The notes beneath the pieces are model-generated. The model saw only the letters and a program-made list of their open reading frames with translations. It searched no databases and was not told the origin of the DNA. Made by a program: the position numbers and the translations under genes. Positions 1 through 8,698 of a stretch of 64,000 nucleotides of DNA are shown piece after piece (the stretch's first letter is position 1; every line of letters begins with the position of its first letter). Source of the stretch: Lactiplantibacillus plantarum (GTDB lineage: Bacteria > Bacillota > Bacilli > Lactobacillales > Lactobacillaceae); the NCBI RefSeq assembly GCF_014131735.1, contig NZ_CP039121.1, positions 496,001 to 560,000 on the forward strand, read 5' to 3'.

Positions 1-2323
1 CTTGTTCATCCTGATAGCTGACCGTCACAGGGGCTCCAGCTGTTTTATCATAAACGTAAGTGACCGCTTGCGGTTCCGCACTGAAAGTACCTTGTGGGGC
101 GCCTTGGGTCTCGACGTGGGTGTAGTTCGTAATATCAGCCGGGGTGCTTTGATAATCTTCACCAACGAGGCCGGTCAATTCTTCCGAATCGCGCAGAGCG
201 GCACCGTTACGATCGATATGGTGAATGGTTACTGGGGCCGCTTTGGCTGCTAATACATAGGGCTGAAAGACATGGAACACCGGTGAACTGCCATCTGAGC
301 CTTGAGCAACCAAATAAAAGTTTTTATCATTTGGGACAACGTTGATGCTGACGCCATTAGTGACGAACTGACCGTTGGCATCACCAGTGAAGCCTGGAAT
401 CTGTGGTACTAACTGATTGAATGTCAACCCACCTTGACCGTCGGGTACCACGTTACTCAGGTCACCATTCACGGCTTTTCCCGCGCCGTTGAAGTAGAAC
501 CGGTAGTAGAATTGGCCGTTAGGAGTTAGTTGAACTGGTTTCAAAATGGCGGCTTGCGATTTAAGGACAGCTTGCTGCCCGTTTGGTAAATAAAAGCGGT
601 TCTTTAAGGTTGCACTGGTCGTGTCTTGATCGACATAAACGAGCGGTTCTAGAATTGTCTGCCCAAGATAAGTAGTTGTCTTGAGGTTCGGTAAGTCTTT
701 AAAGACTGACAAATCAGCAATATGGTTGTAAGCGACGTCCAGTTCTTGTAGGTTTGTCAAATGCGCAATCGGCGATAAATCACTGACACGGTTATGCTGA
801 ATATTCAGCACAGTTAATTTGGTCAGACCGGCCAATGGTGAAATGTCAGTCACGTCGCCGTTATAATAACCGCCAAGTGCGTTGAGACCGTTATTGAGCC
901 AAATGGTTTTCAGGTTCGTCGCGTATTGCAGCCCTTCCAAGGAGTATGGTGTGTGACCATCAATATAAGTGTTTTCCCCATAGAATTGGGTTAATAATTG
1001 CATATCATCTTTAGTAATATCGTTAACAGATTTAAACTGATGGTCGGGGAGCTTCAACGCTTGTAACTCGCGTAAAACGGCTTCTTGAAGGTGCTTGTTC
1101 GGCATCCAAGTATCAATAGATTCAGTTGGCGTCGTCGCTGCGGTCGGCACGACTGTACCAACACTAGTCGCGGGCTTTTCAGCTGTCGTTGCCGCTGAAG
1201 CAGCTTCTGCGTTAGCTTGTTCGGCATATTCGGAATAGGTACTGGAAGCTAAGCTATTAATAACACTGGTAATTTGAAAAGTAGTCGCTGCCGAAGTCGC
1301 GGTGCTAGCGGGAACAGTCGCATGCGAAGTGTCAGGTGTTGCGGCGCTTTCGACACTAGCAGCACTAGCGTCGGCGGAATACGTGCTGGCAGCGATACTA
1401 TTGACGGCGCTGGTTATCACGCTAGCCGAGGCGGCGCTTGCCGCACTAGCTGCCATCTTAGCACCACTAGTGGGTGCAGACGAGCTGCTCGAAATAGCAC
1501 TCGTCATTGGATGAATAACCTCTGAACCGTCAGATATCTGGCTTGTACTTGTAGTGCTTGCTGCGGCTAATTTTTCTGAGCTAGTCTCACTGGAAGTCGA
1601 AAGCGGCACTGACTCGGCAGCACTATCAGTTGTCATCACACTAGTAGGAGCCGTGCTGTTGGCTGCCGTACTATTAGTGACGCTTGGTGCAGCGGCACTA
1701 GCCGTCTCGGCGACTGAAGTTGGTACGGGCATACTTGCAGAGCTAGCAGGGGTCGTTGAATGAATTACACCAGAACTGACAGTTTGCTGGCTTGTACTCA
1801 TAGCCTTGTTGGGTGTACTACTTTCAGCACTAGTTAGACTGGAACTAGCATTAGGCGTTGCTGTTGTGTCTGTTGGATACTTAGTGGTCGCAGAGCTGGC
1901 CATGGCCGCCGAAGTTGGGATCAGGTTATTGGTGCTTGCTGCCTCGGTCACACTTGAACTAGGTTCGGCGGCGTGACCACTTGTCGCTGAAGTGCTAGCC
2001 ATTGCTGACATCAATGAGCCACTAGTAGCCGTTGATTTCACGGGCATTGCTGCGGTACTAGTTGCTACAGGACTACTGGTTGTAGTACTGCCAGTTGCGC
2101 TACTACCAGTTGTCGATGTTAAGGTAACTTGACTGCCGGATAGCGGGTTAGTCGGCGCTGTTTGCTGGACAGTAGGCGCAGTGGTGGTGGGTGCTGTTGT
2201 CGAATCAGTGGCCGCAAAGGCGTCTTGATTGGTCAAAATAATGCTGGCCAAAATCGTGGCCGCAATCCCAGTAATTAAGTGCCACTTTGGTGGGTTATTA
2301 GTGATAATTTTTCGCTTGTTCAA
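1..2323 (-). CDS. Large LRR/MucBP cell-surface protein, 5' part (3' end outside window)
   Basis: Partial gene reading leftward off the window; about 774 residues are visible with no stop. The N-terminus (MNKRKIITNNPP then a hydrophobic run ending NQDAFAA) is a signal peptide. Residues about 40-400 are extremely rich in Ala, Ser and Thr, a wall-spanning stalk. Around residues 458-545 lie internalin-like leucine-rich repeats (DISPLAGLTKLTVLNIQHN, DLSPIAHLTNLQELDVAYN). A MucBP-type unit starts near residue 690 (VTIHHIDRNG ... VTYVYDK). Such proteins bind mucus or host glycans and normally end in LPxTG, which is not visible here. I chose TTG at 2323 because AGGAG (2338-2334) lies 10 nt upstream; the in-frame ATG at 2332 almost touches the ribosome site. 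Ligand unknown. Confidence 0.85.
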   Translation of the reverse strand, partial: MNKRKIITNNPPKWHLITGIAATILASIILTNQDAFAATDSTTAPTTTAPTVQQTAPTNPLSGSQVTLTSTTGSSATGSTTTSSPVATSTAAMPVKSTATSGSLMSAMASTSATSGHAAEPSSSVTEAASTNNLIPTSAAMASSATTKYPTDTTATPNASSSLTSAESSTPNKAMSTSQQTVSSGVIHSTTPASSASMPVPTSVAETASAAAPSVTNSTAANSTAPTSVMTTDSAAESVPLSTSSETSSEKLAAASTTSTSQISDGSEVIHPMTSAISSSSSAPTSGAKMAASAASAASASVITSAVNSIAASTYSADASAASVESAATPDTSHATVPASTATSAATTFQITSVINSLASSTYSEYAEQANAEAASAATTAEKPATSVGTVVPTAATTPTESIDTWMPNKHLQEAVLRELQALKLPDHQFKSVNDITKDDMQLLTQFYGENTYIDGHTPYSLEGLQYATNLKTIWLNNGLNALGGYYNGDVTDISPLAGLTKLTVLNIQHNRVSDLSPIAHLTNLQELDVAYNHIADLSVFKDLPNLKTTTYLGQTILEPLVYVDQDTTSATLKNRFYLPNGQQAVLKSQAAILKPVQLTPNGQFYYRFYFNGAGKAVNGDLSNVVPDGQGGLTFNQLVPQIPGFTGDANGQFVTNGVSINVVPNDKNFYLVAQGSDGSSPVFHVFQPYVLAAKAAPVTIHHIDRNGAALRDSEELTGLVGEDYQSTPADITNYTHVETQGAPQGTFSAEPQAVTYVYDKTAGAPVTVSYQDEQ

Positions 2324-2332
2324 AATAATCAT

Positions 2333-2723
2333 ACTCCTTTTGATGATTGATTTAGTCATAAGCACACTAAATTAGTTAAAGTGTAGCACCATTATTTTGG
2401 CGGGTCTAGCCAGTTTGGTGGACGTCTTGTCACTTAGTTGTGAATGGCTGGATGCCGGTGCTTTTCAAAATCATGAAACAAACCGTTATTTGACGGTACT
2501 TAACGCCGATGTTGAGCTGAGTTAGAACGGATGGACATTAAGAAGTGCACGCTTTTAGCGCTGAAATGCTTGTTTTTTTAAAGTTTGGTGGTTCGCAAAG
2601 GCAAGTTGGTAAACTTGCCTAAGAATGGCGCTCAAGCCAGAGCTACCGATTAACTTGCGAGGTTGCGGTGAAATTGGTAGTCACTAAACTGCCCATCAGC
2701 GTATCAATGTGAAGACAGCGTAA
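2333..2723. other. Intergenic region without recognised gene
   Basis: No convincing reading frame was found. It must hold the promoter of the leftward adhesin. A perfect 8-bp hairpin with a 4-nt loop (GGCAAGTT/AACTTGCC, 2600-2619) is present but lacks a U-tract, so its role is unknown. Confidence 0.5.
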
Positions 2724-2758
2724 AACGACCTTTCCGGATAAATTCTGGGAAGGTCGTT
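2724..2758 (-). terminator. Rho-independent terminator of the flavoprotein gene
   Basis: Inverted repeat AACGACCTTtCC (2724-2735) / GGgAAGGTCGTT (2747-2758). Read on the minus strand the stem is followed by TTTTA, about 20 nt past the flavoprotein stop. Confidence 0.75.
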
Positions 2759-2778
2759 ATAGGTTTATAAATAAGGAA

Positions 2779-4260
2779 TTAATGACTAACGATTGACTGC
2801 TGGTGCGTGTATTGCGCCGCGTGCCGACCGGAATTGCGTCCAGAGTAGAAGGCGTAGCCAACACAGGTTCCAGGCATGTTAGGACCATACGTATCACCAG
2901 TTAGTCCAGCGGCGTCGTTGCCAGCAGCGTATAGACCGGTGATCGGCTGACCAGTAGTGTCTAAAACTTCATTATTAGTGGTTACTTTGAGACCGCCCAT
3001 GGTACAAAAGGCACCAACATTGAGTTCAAAGCCGTAAAATGGACCTTGCGAAACTTTAACGAGATATTCAGGATTCTTGCCGAAATCATCGTCTTGACCA
3101 TTATCACAATATTGGTTGTAAGTTTGAATGGAATGGGTGACTTGATCAACAGGTAGGTGCATTTTGGTCGCCAGTGCTTCAATCGTATTGGCTTTAAAAA
3201 TAAATGGTTTATTGGCGGCCACGGCTGCATCGATTTCAGCCTGGAGTTTCGTCATTTTTTCGCCCCGCCGAACGTAAACACCTAAGCCCATGAAGTTCCC
3301 GTCCTGAGCCATTTTGTTGATCACACCTTGGTCGAGAATGCTGAATACTTGGTTTTGGGTGTAGAGCGCGTTGCCGGCGTATGAGAAGTTATAAACGACA
3401 GCTTCATCGACAAATCGTTCCCCATGTTCGTTTAGCCAGAGCAACGGTTGCTGGCCGGCCGCTGTTTCCATCTGGGAGGCCATGTACTTAAAGGAAGGTT
3501 CGCTCGGATCTTTGAGGTAACCGCCAAAGAGCATCGCCATCCCCGTGCCATATTGTTGTGCACCGGCTTGCCACGCTAGCCGAAGACCGTCACCAGTTCC
3601 TTTACCTGAACTAACTGGAATTAAGCGGCGCGTGTCATAGTGGGTCAGTTTCTGCATCATGTCGGGATTATTGAGGTAACCACCGGTAGCAAGAATGACT
3701 GCGGCCGTATTGATGACTTGGGTCTCATTAGTGGCGGCACTTTGAATCGTTACACCGGTAATTGCACCGTCAGTGGCTTGATGTAGCGTGATGGCGGTCG
3801 TGGAAGTCAGTAGTTCGACCCCCAGCTTTTGTGCTTGTGGTTGTAAAGCGTCATGTAAGACAGCTTGGCCCATTCCTTTATAAATATGCCACGTGGCTTC
3901 GCCGGCACCCATTGCTTGTACGCCTTCGTATTCGACACCTTGATCTTTAAGCCATTGCACCGTGTTGGCGCTATCGTCCAAGTAACGACGCCAGATTCGA
4001 GAATCAGCGCGATATTTAGAATAGTCGACTTCTTCTTTTAAAACGTCAGTGGCGGAAACGTTGATGTTTTGGGCCTTTTGTAAGTATGAGTCGACGGCAA
4101 AGAGACCCTCAGTGTAATTGCTGCTACCGCCAGTATGGCGTCCTTTTTCGAGTAATAACACGGACGCGCCGTGTTGTGCGGCTTCTAGGGCTGCCGCTGT
4201 TCCTGCTGCTCCGGTACCAACGACGACAATATCGTATGAATCATGTTTTGCTAACGTCAT
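2779..4260 (-). CDS. FAD-dependent fumarate/urocanate reductase-like flavoprotein
   Basis: 493-residue soluble flavoprotein of the FAD_binding_2 (fumarate reductase/succinate dehydrogenase flavoprotein) family. The dinucleotide-binding motif VVVGTGAAGTAAALEAAQHG is at residues 12-31, followed by the acidic ribose-binding LLEKGRHTGGSS. The C-terminal FAD contact LYAAGNDAAGLTGDTYGPN is intact. There is no cytochrome or FMN-binding domain, so electrons must come from another carrier. Lactobacilli use such enzymes as terminal reductases of enoate-type acceptors (fumarate, urocanate, hydroxycinnamates); the substrate cannot be read from sequence. It starts at ATG with TTGGAGGA upstream. The divergent LysR gene, about 170 bp away, is its likely regulator, since LysR proteins often control the adjacent divergent enzyme. 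Confidence 0.85.
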   Translation of the reverse strand: MTLAKHDSYDIVVVGTGAAGTAAALEAAQHGASVLLLEKGRHTGGSSNYTEGLFAVDSYLQKAQNINVSATDVLKEEVDYSKYRADSRIWRRYLDDSANTVQWLKDQGVEYEGVQAMGAGEATWHIYKGMGQAVLHDALQPQAQKLGVELLTSTTAITLHQATDGAITGVTIQSAATNETQVINTAAVILATGGYLNNPDMMQKLTHYDTRRLIPVSSGKGTGDGLRLAWQAGAQQYGTGMAMLFGGYLKDPSEPSFKYMASQMETAAGQQPLLWLNEHGERFVDEAVVYNFSYAGNALYTQNQVFSILDQGVINKMAQDGNFMGLGVYVRRGEKMTKLQAEIDAAVAANKPFIFKANTIEALATKMHLPVDQVTHSIQTYNQYCDNGQDDDFGKNPEYLVKVSQGPFYGFELNVGAFCTMGGLKVTTNNEVLDTTGQPITGLYAAGNDAAGLTGDTYGPNMPGTCVGYAFYSGRNSGRHAAQYTHQQSIVSH

Positions 4261-4430
4261 GTCAATTCCTCCAAACTGATTTGTTATCTAATGAGCATTT
4301 GACGGCTAAATTCACCATTACTATAATGAAGTAACCGCTATCACACCCTCATCATAACGGGGGTATGGTGGTTAGCAAACAGACAATTTGGTTCGGCAGG
4401 CGAATCAATCGTGCGGATGGAGTTGAAAAA

Positions 4431-5339
4431 ATGGATCTTGACCGGCTACAGACGTTCTTAAAAGTTGTTCAGTATGGTAGTTTTCAGCAAGTGGCTGCCC
4501 GTGAATATCGTTCACAGCGGACAGTATCAAAGCAAATGACCCAGTTAGAAAATGAATTGAAAGTGACGTTATTTGAACGTGGACAGAACAGAATTCAATT
4601 GACTCCTCAGGGGCGGTTATTTTGGGCATCTGCTCAGGATATTGTGAACAACTATACGACGGCCTTGACGGAGTTACGTCAATTTAATGTTCCTACTGAT
4701 CAAATCTTACGAGTCGGTTATTTCTCAGCCTTTGAGCAGCGGCTCCTATTACCGGCCTTATACGATTTAAAGCAACAGCATTCGGAGCTGCAACTCGTTG
4801 TTCGCCAAGGTAGTAACGAGCATCTGGCGCAGCAAGTAGCTGATGGTTCACTTGATTTAGCACTATCGATTAATTATGGCCGTCCCGCCGTTACTCCAGA
4901 ATCACAGTTAACCGCTGTCCCAATTTATCATAATCAAATGGTGATTGGGGTGAGCCGGCTAAATCCACTGAGTCGATTGTCACAATTGCCACCGAGTGCG
5001 TTGGCGACTTTGCCCATTTTATATTACAGTCCAGAAAGCTCAACATTTTTATTAGAAAGTTTTTTGGCTAGTGCCCCGTTTATTCAAGACTATGAGCAGA
5101 TTCGGCGAGTATCTAGTGCAGAACAGATGCACTTGTTAGTTGCGTTGAACCAAGCTTTGGCATTCTATCCTGCGGGGTTAGTGCCAACTAAGCATGATGA
5201 ACAAGTCGCGTATTTGCCGATTACGGATGCTGCGCAACAAGGCTATGACATCGTGGCGTTATTAAAATCAAACCGGTCCCGGCCGTTGATAGCCAAATTG
5301 GTACAGCGGTTAAAGGCGAACGCGAAATCTGACGAGTAG
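4431..5339 (+). CDS. LysR-family transcriptional regulator
   Basis: 302-residue LysR-type regulator. Its N-terminal winged helix (MDLDRLQTFLKVVQYGSFQQ, then AAREYRSQRTVSKQMTQLEN) matches the family HTH; the rest is the periplasmic-binding-like co-inducer domain. The start at 4431 is preferred to an upstream in-frame start at 4365, because LysR proteins begin with MDL-type residues and GGAG lies just upstream of 4431. It is divergent from the flavoprotein reductase and probably activates it in response to that enzyme's substrate or a related metabolite (inference from arrangement). No obvious terminator follows; NudC starts about 150 bp downstream. Confidence 0.88.
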   Translation: MDLDRLQTFLKVVQYGSFQQVAAREYRSQRTVSKQMTQLENELKVTLFERGQNRIQLTPQGRLFWASAQDIVNNYTTALTELRQFNVPTDQILRVGYFSAFEQRLLLPALYDLKQQHSELQLVVRQGSNEHLAQQVADGSLDLALSINYGRPAVTPESQLTAVPIYHNQMVIGVSRLNPLSRLSQLPPSALATLPILYYSPESSTFLLESFLASAPFIQDYEQIRRVSSAEQMHLLVALNQALAFYPAGLVPTKHDEQVAYLPITDAAQQGYDIVALLKSNRSRPLIAKLVQRLKANAKSDE

Positions 5340-5493
5340 AAGATTAACCTCACGGTGAGAAGGTACTGATACGGTGAGCTTGCTTAAGTAAAAGGACCGG
5401 CTGAGATTGCAGGCCTGTAAAAATTCAGTGACTCCGTTATAATAAAACCATTGTTCTCAAACTAATGAATTTATACAGGAAAGTGGGCCCAAC

Positions 5494-6318
5494 ATGTTTC
5501 AAGATATTCAACCACACGTTTTAAAAAATCAGAATGATCAGCAGCGGGCACCTCGGTCGGGCGATTATATCTTAATTGGTCGTCAACAACAGGTGCTTTT
5601 AATGAATGGAACCTTGCCCAAGTACGAAGATATCGATGCGGATTACGCGTTTAGCCCTGACCAGTATCAGTATTTGCTGGCTGTCGATCAGGCGGCCTTT
5701 TTCTGGGTCGATGTTGATGCGGTTGCGAATGATAACTATACCGTTGGCACCACTCGAGGGTTCCGAGACCTAACACCGGCCTGGTTGGCTTTCAGTAGTG
5801 CGACGGCTGCCCATTTGGCTTGGTGGTATGATACGAAGCGGTTCTGCGGGCATTGCGGCCAACCATTACATCCAGGCGCTACGGAACGGTCACTGGTGTG
5901 TGCAGCGTGTGGTCAGACGATTTATCCGACGATTATGCCTGCGATTATTGTTGGCGTGACGAATGGTGATAAAATTTTGATGACCAAGTTTTTATCCGGC
6001 TACAATCATTTTTCACTGATTTCAGGTTATACCGAAATTGGTGAGACCTTTGAAGATACCGTTCGCCGGGAAGTCTTTGAAGAAGTCGGCCTTGAAGTTC
6101 ATAATATTCGGTACTTCGGTAGCCAACCGTGGGCGCCATCACACTCCTTACTGGCCGGCTATTTTGCGGACCTTAATGAGAACGTGGCAATTGAGCTAGA
6201 GACGGACGAACTATCGAAAGCCCAATGGTTCCAGCGTGACCAAATTCCTCATAATGATACGAACACGAGCCTGACATGGACGATGATTGAAGCATTTCGG
6301 CATCATCAGGAGAAGTAG
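5494..6318 (+). CDS. nudC: NudC-like NAD(H) pyrophosphatase (Nudix hydrolase)
   Basis: 274-residue Nudix hydrolase of the NudC type, which cleaves NADH to NMNH and AMP and can decap NAD-capped RNA. A four-cysteine zinc ribbon (CGHCGQPL ... CAACGQTIYP) lies at about residues 118-148. The Nudix box follows (GYTEIGETFEDTVRREVFEE ... EVG) around residues 177-199. The post-box family motif SQPWPFP is present as SQPWAPS, a small departure. The N-terminal domain (residues 1-110) is poorly conserved, as usual for this family. It starts at ATG after AGGAAAGTGG. The gene is monocistronic, with a terminator at 6365-6409. Confidence 0.9.
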   Translation: MFQDIQPHVLKNQNDQQRAPRSGDYILIGRQQQVLLMNGTLPKYEDIDADYAFSPDQYQYLLAVDQAAFFWVDVDAVANDNYTVGTTRGFRDLTPAWLAFSSATAAHLAWWYDTKRFCGHCGQPLHPGATERSLVCAACGQTIYPTIMPAIIVGVTNGDKILMTKFLSGYNHFSLISGYTEIGETFEDTVRREVFEEVGLEVHNIRYFGSQPWAPSHSLLAGYFADLNENVAIELETDELSKAQWFQRDQIPHNDTNTSLTWTMIEAFRHHQEK

Positions 6319-6364
6319 AATTATGCTACATTATACCGAAAATTAAACGGAAGTTTTTAATAAG

Positions 6365-6409
6365 ATAGCGTACTGAGAATTGAAAGCTAAATTCTTGGTA
6401 CGCTATTTT
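6365..6409 (+). terminator. Terminator after nudC
   Basis: ATAGCGTAC (6365-6373) pairs with GTACGCTAT (6398-6406), extended by GAATT/AATTC inside, followed by TTTT. Confidence 0.75.
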
Positions 6410-6619
6410 GATGTGATGGTCGAGTCTAAGGCGACTTTCCTACAAACAACCATTATTTAAAACGATGGTAGTGACGATATAAGCAGTTATTTAGTGGGCT
6501 ATGAGATCATAGCTTGAAGTCAATTAATGCTAGTGTCATAAAGTGTGGTTACTTTACAAGATGGGCTAAACTGATAATAATCAATATTAGTTATATTAAT
6601 TAAAAAAGGGTGAAGCAGA

Positions 6620-8221
6620 ATGGCACTACTTATTTCGACTGGTGTGTTAGTGGTTGTGGCAATGGTTAGTATTGTAATTAACCGTCGTTGGCTCCCACGA
6701 CTATCGGTCAACTATGTGAGCATGTTTATTGGAGCGGGGATTGCGGTTATCCCGTTCTTAAATGGCCTTATCGAAAAGTTCAATTCAGATATTTTTATTG
6801 GACTGATTGTAGCACCATTATTATATTTTGAAGGCCAGAATACGCGGCTGAATTTAGTTGGTCGTCACGTACGAGAAATTGTGAGTCTTACAGTTGGCAT
6901 GGTGATTTTATGTGCAGTCATGGCTGGACTCGGCACTAGCCTGCTAGCGGGTGTTGGACTACCATTAGCCTTTATCTTGGCTGCTATCAGTACACCAACT
7001 GACGCAACGGCTACTGAGTCGGTGACGATGGGCCGGGTGCTACCGCAGCGTGAACAGACTAGTTTGAAATTAGAATCATTGTTTAATGATGCTTCGGGAA
7101 TCATTCTGCTAAACATGGCTATTCTGTGGTATATTAACGGTTATATTAATTATTCGCAGACCTTATGGGATTTCGTCTATGCAGCTGGTGGAGGGATTGC
7201 TTTTGGTGGCCTTGTAAGCGGCTTAATTGTTTATATTCGACAATTAATGTTGCGCTCTAAACTTAATTTTATTAATAACACGTATAATAATGGTACTCCG
7301 TTAAAAGTGATTTATTTAATGACACCATTTGTGTTGTACTTTGGTGCTGAAGCACTTGGTGTTTCCGGTATCATTGCTGTTGTATTTGCGGGATTAGTTC
7401 ATAATGCTGAAGGGGAGCGGAGTGCATTAGCCAATCCTCAGCTCGCCAGTGATATTTATCAATTAATTGGCCTATTGAGCGATATTTTAAATAGTGTGGT
7501 CTTTATTGTATTGGGAATTATGTTATTGCGGACCGCGTTGGATCATTCCGTCTCTTATAATGGATCACTGATCTGGATTGTAATTGGTGTTATTTTATAC
7601 GTGGCCAATCTATTAGCACGTTATGGTTACGTTCGACTTATTCATCATGTCCCTAATCGAGAAGCGTGGGTATTTGCTTTGGGGGGCATTCATGGTGCTG
7701 TGACGTTTGCGTTGGCCTTTACCGTTGCGGAAACTCAAGTTAAAACGACTGATTTCAATTTAGTCTTGATGTCTGAAAGCTTATTGATTATTTTGAGCTT
7801 ATTAGTACCAACGATTGTTTTTCGCTGGCTATTGCCGAAAATTAAGACTGATACGGATGGTGCGGCCAAAATGGCGGTGATTAGAGAACAGATGATTGAA
7901 GCTGGAGTTCATGATTTGTGGCAAATGCCGATTTCACAAGAATTTAAAGCTGCGGTGACGTTTGACCTACGTTCACAGAATGGACACACGACAGTTCGAC
8001 AGTTTATTTCGGAATGGCGTCGGATGGTCCAACATCCTGAATATACTGCTGATGAAATGCGTGAACTAATGGTTATTTATCGACAAGTATTTCAAACGGA
8101 ACGCGATTATTTGCAGCGACAATACGATGCGACACATGCCATTAGCGAAGACTTGTTTAACCGCTTGTATCATGAAATTACGATGGCTGAGATGGTTGTT
8201 CTGGAATATGGTGTGAAGTAA
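6620..8221 (+). CDS. CPA1-family Na+/H+ (cation/proton) antiporter
   Basis: 533-residue membrane protein with about 12 hydrophobic segments in residues 1-415 and a hydrophilic C-terminal tail of about 120 residues. CPA1/NhaP hallmarks are present: a PLLYFEGQNTRLN segment, the ISTPTDATATESV loop, and LESLFNDASGIILL carrying the ND pair of the ion-binding site. GGIHGAVTFALAF matches the late conserved helix. It exports Na+ (or K+) in exchange for protons at the cytoplasmic membrane, serving salt and pH homeostasis. It starts at ATG after AGGGTGAAGC and appears monocistronic, with a strong terminator downstream. The exact ion is unknown. Confidence 0.9.
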   Translation: MALLISTGVLVVVAMVSIVINRRWLPRLSVNYVSMFIGAGIAVIPFLNGLIEKFNSDIFIGLIVAPLLYFEGQNTRLNLVGRHVREIVSLTVGMVILCAVMAGLGTSLLAGVGLPLAFILAAISTPTDATATESVTMGRVLPQREQTSLKLESLFNDASGIILLNMAILWYINGYINYSQTLWDFVYAAGGGIAFGGLVSGLIVYIRQLMLRSKLNFINNTYNNGTPLKVIYLMTPFVLYFGAEALGVSGIIAVVFAGLVHNAEGERSALANPQLASDIYQLIGLLSDILNSVVFIVLGIMLLRTALDHSVSYNGSLIWIVIGVILYVANLLARYGYVRLIHHVPNREAWVFALGGIHGAVTFALAFTVAETQVKTTDFNLVLMSESLLIILSLLVPTIVFRWLLPKIKTDTDGAAKMAVIREQMIEAGVHDLWQMPISQEFKAAVTFDLRSQNGHTTVRQFISEWRRMVQHPEYTADEMRELMVIYRQVFQTERDYLQRQYDATHAISEDLFNRLYHEITMAEMVVLEYGVK

Positions 8222-8282
8222 GCGGGATAATCCAAGATTGGTGTGGCAAGTCGAAATATTGATTGGTGATCGTCTCAAATGT

Positions 8283-8333
8283 AAAGGCACCCCAATACTT
8301 ATTCACTGTGAATAAGTATTGGGGTGCCTTTTT
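8283..8333 (+). terminator. 49-bp near-perfect palindromic terminator
   Basis: 24-bp arms (AAAGGCACCCCAATACTTAT...) separated by one T form a 49-nt palindrome at 8283-8331, followed by TT. It ends the antiporter transcript and has A/T flanks on both sides, so it could also act on the other strand. Confidence 0.8.
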
Positions 8334-8698
8334 AAGACTAGAAACCTGCAATTAAATAGTTGGTAATAAATATTAAGTTGGCTGTCAGTGTTTAAATCAA
8401 TAAGGGGGAATTTTTGTTGATTGCCAGAACTTGATGGGGATATTGCAAGCGAGTGTGATTAGTTGTTTGGAAAGTTCGGCAATGCCACCACTTGATTCAT
8501 CCGGGGACTGATATTGTGCATGATGTCAAATATGGTCATTAGGATGTCAGTCAAAACAATGACTCGCCGGCGAGTGTCATAATAAAAATTAATGCTGGGT
8601 TGTTTAAACGTGAAAACCAACGTCTGATTGGCTGCATTGCAAGGGCTAGTTTCACCCGATTGATTGAAACCCAGAAATCAACGGATGGTCTAACTTGA
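8334..8698. other. Intergenic stretch, possible decayed coding DNA
   Basis: No intact gene. On the minus strand about 70 codons between roughly 8660 and 8450 are open (including FTFKQPSINFYYDTRRR and TDILMTIFDIMHNIS) but have no start codon with a ribosome site. They may be a remnant, or chance. Confidence 0.3.

Noticed and set aside
1302..1763. Plus-strand Ala/Leu-rich frames in the left adhesin
   Set aside because: They mirror the Ser/Ala/Thr stalk of the minus-strand adhesin; repetitive codons keep other frames open. No ribosome sites.
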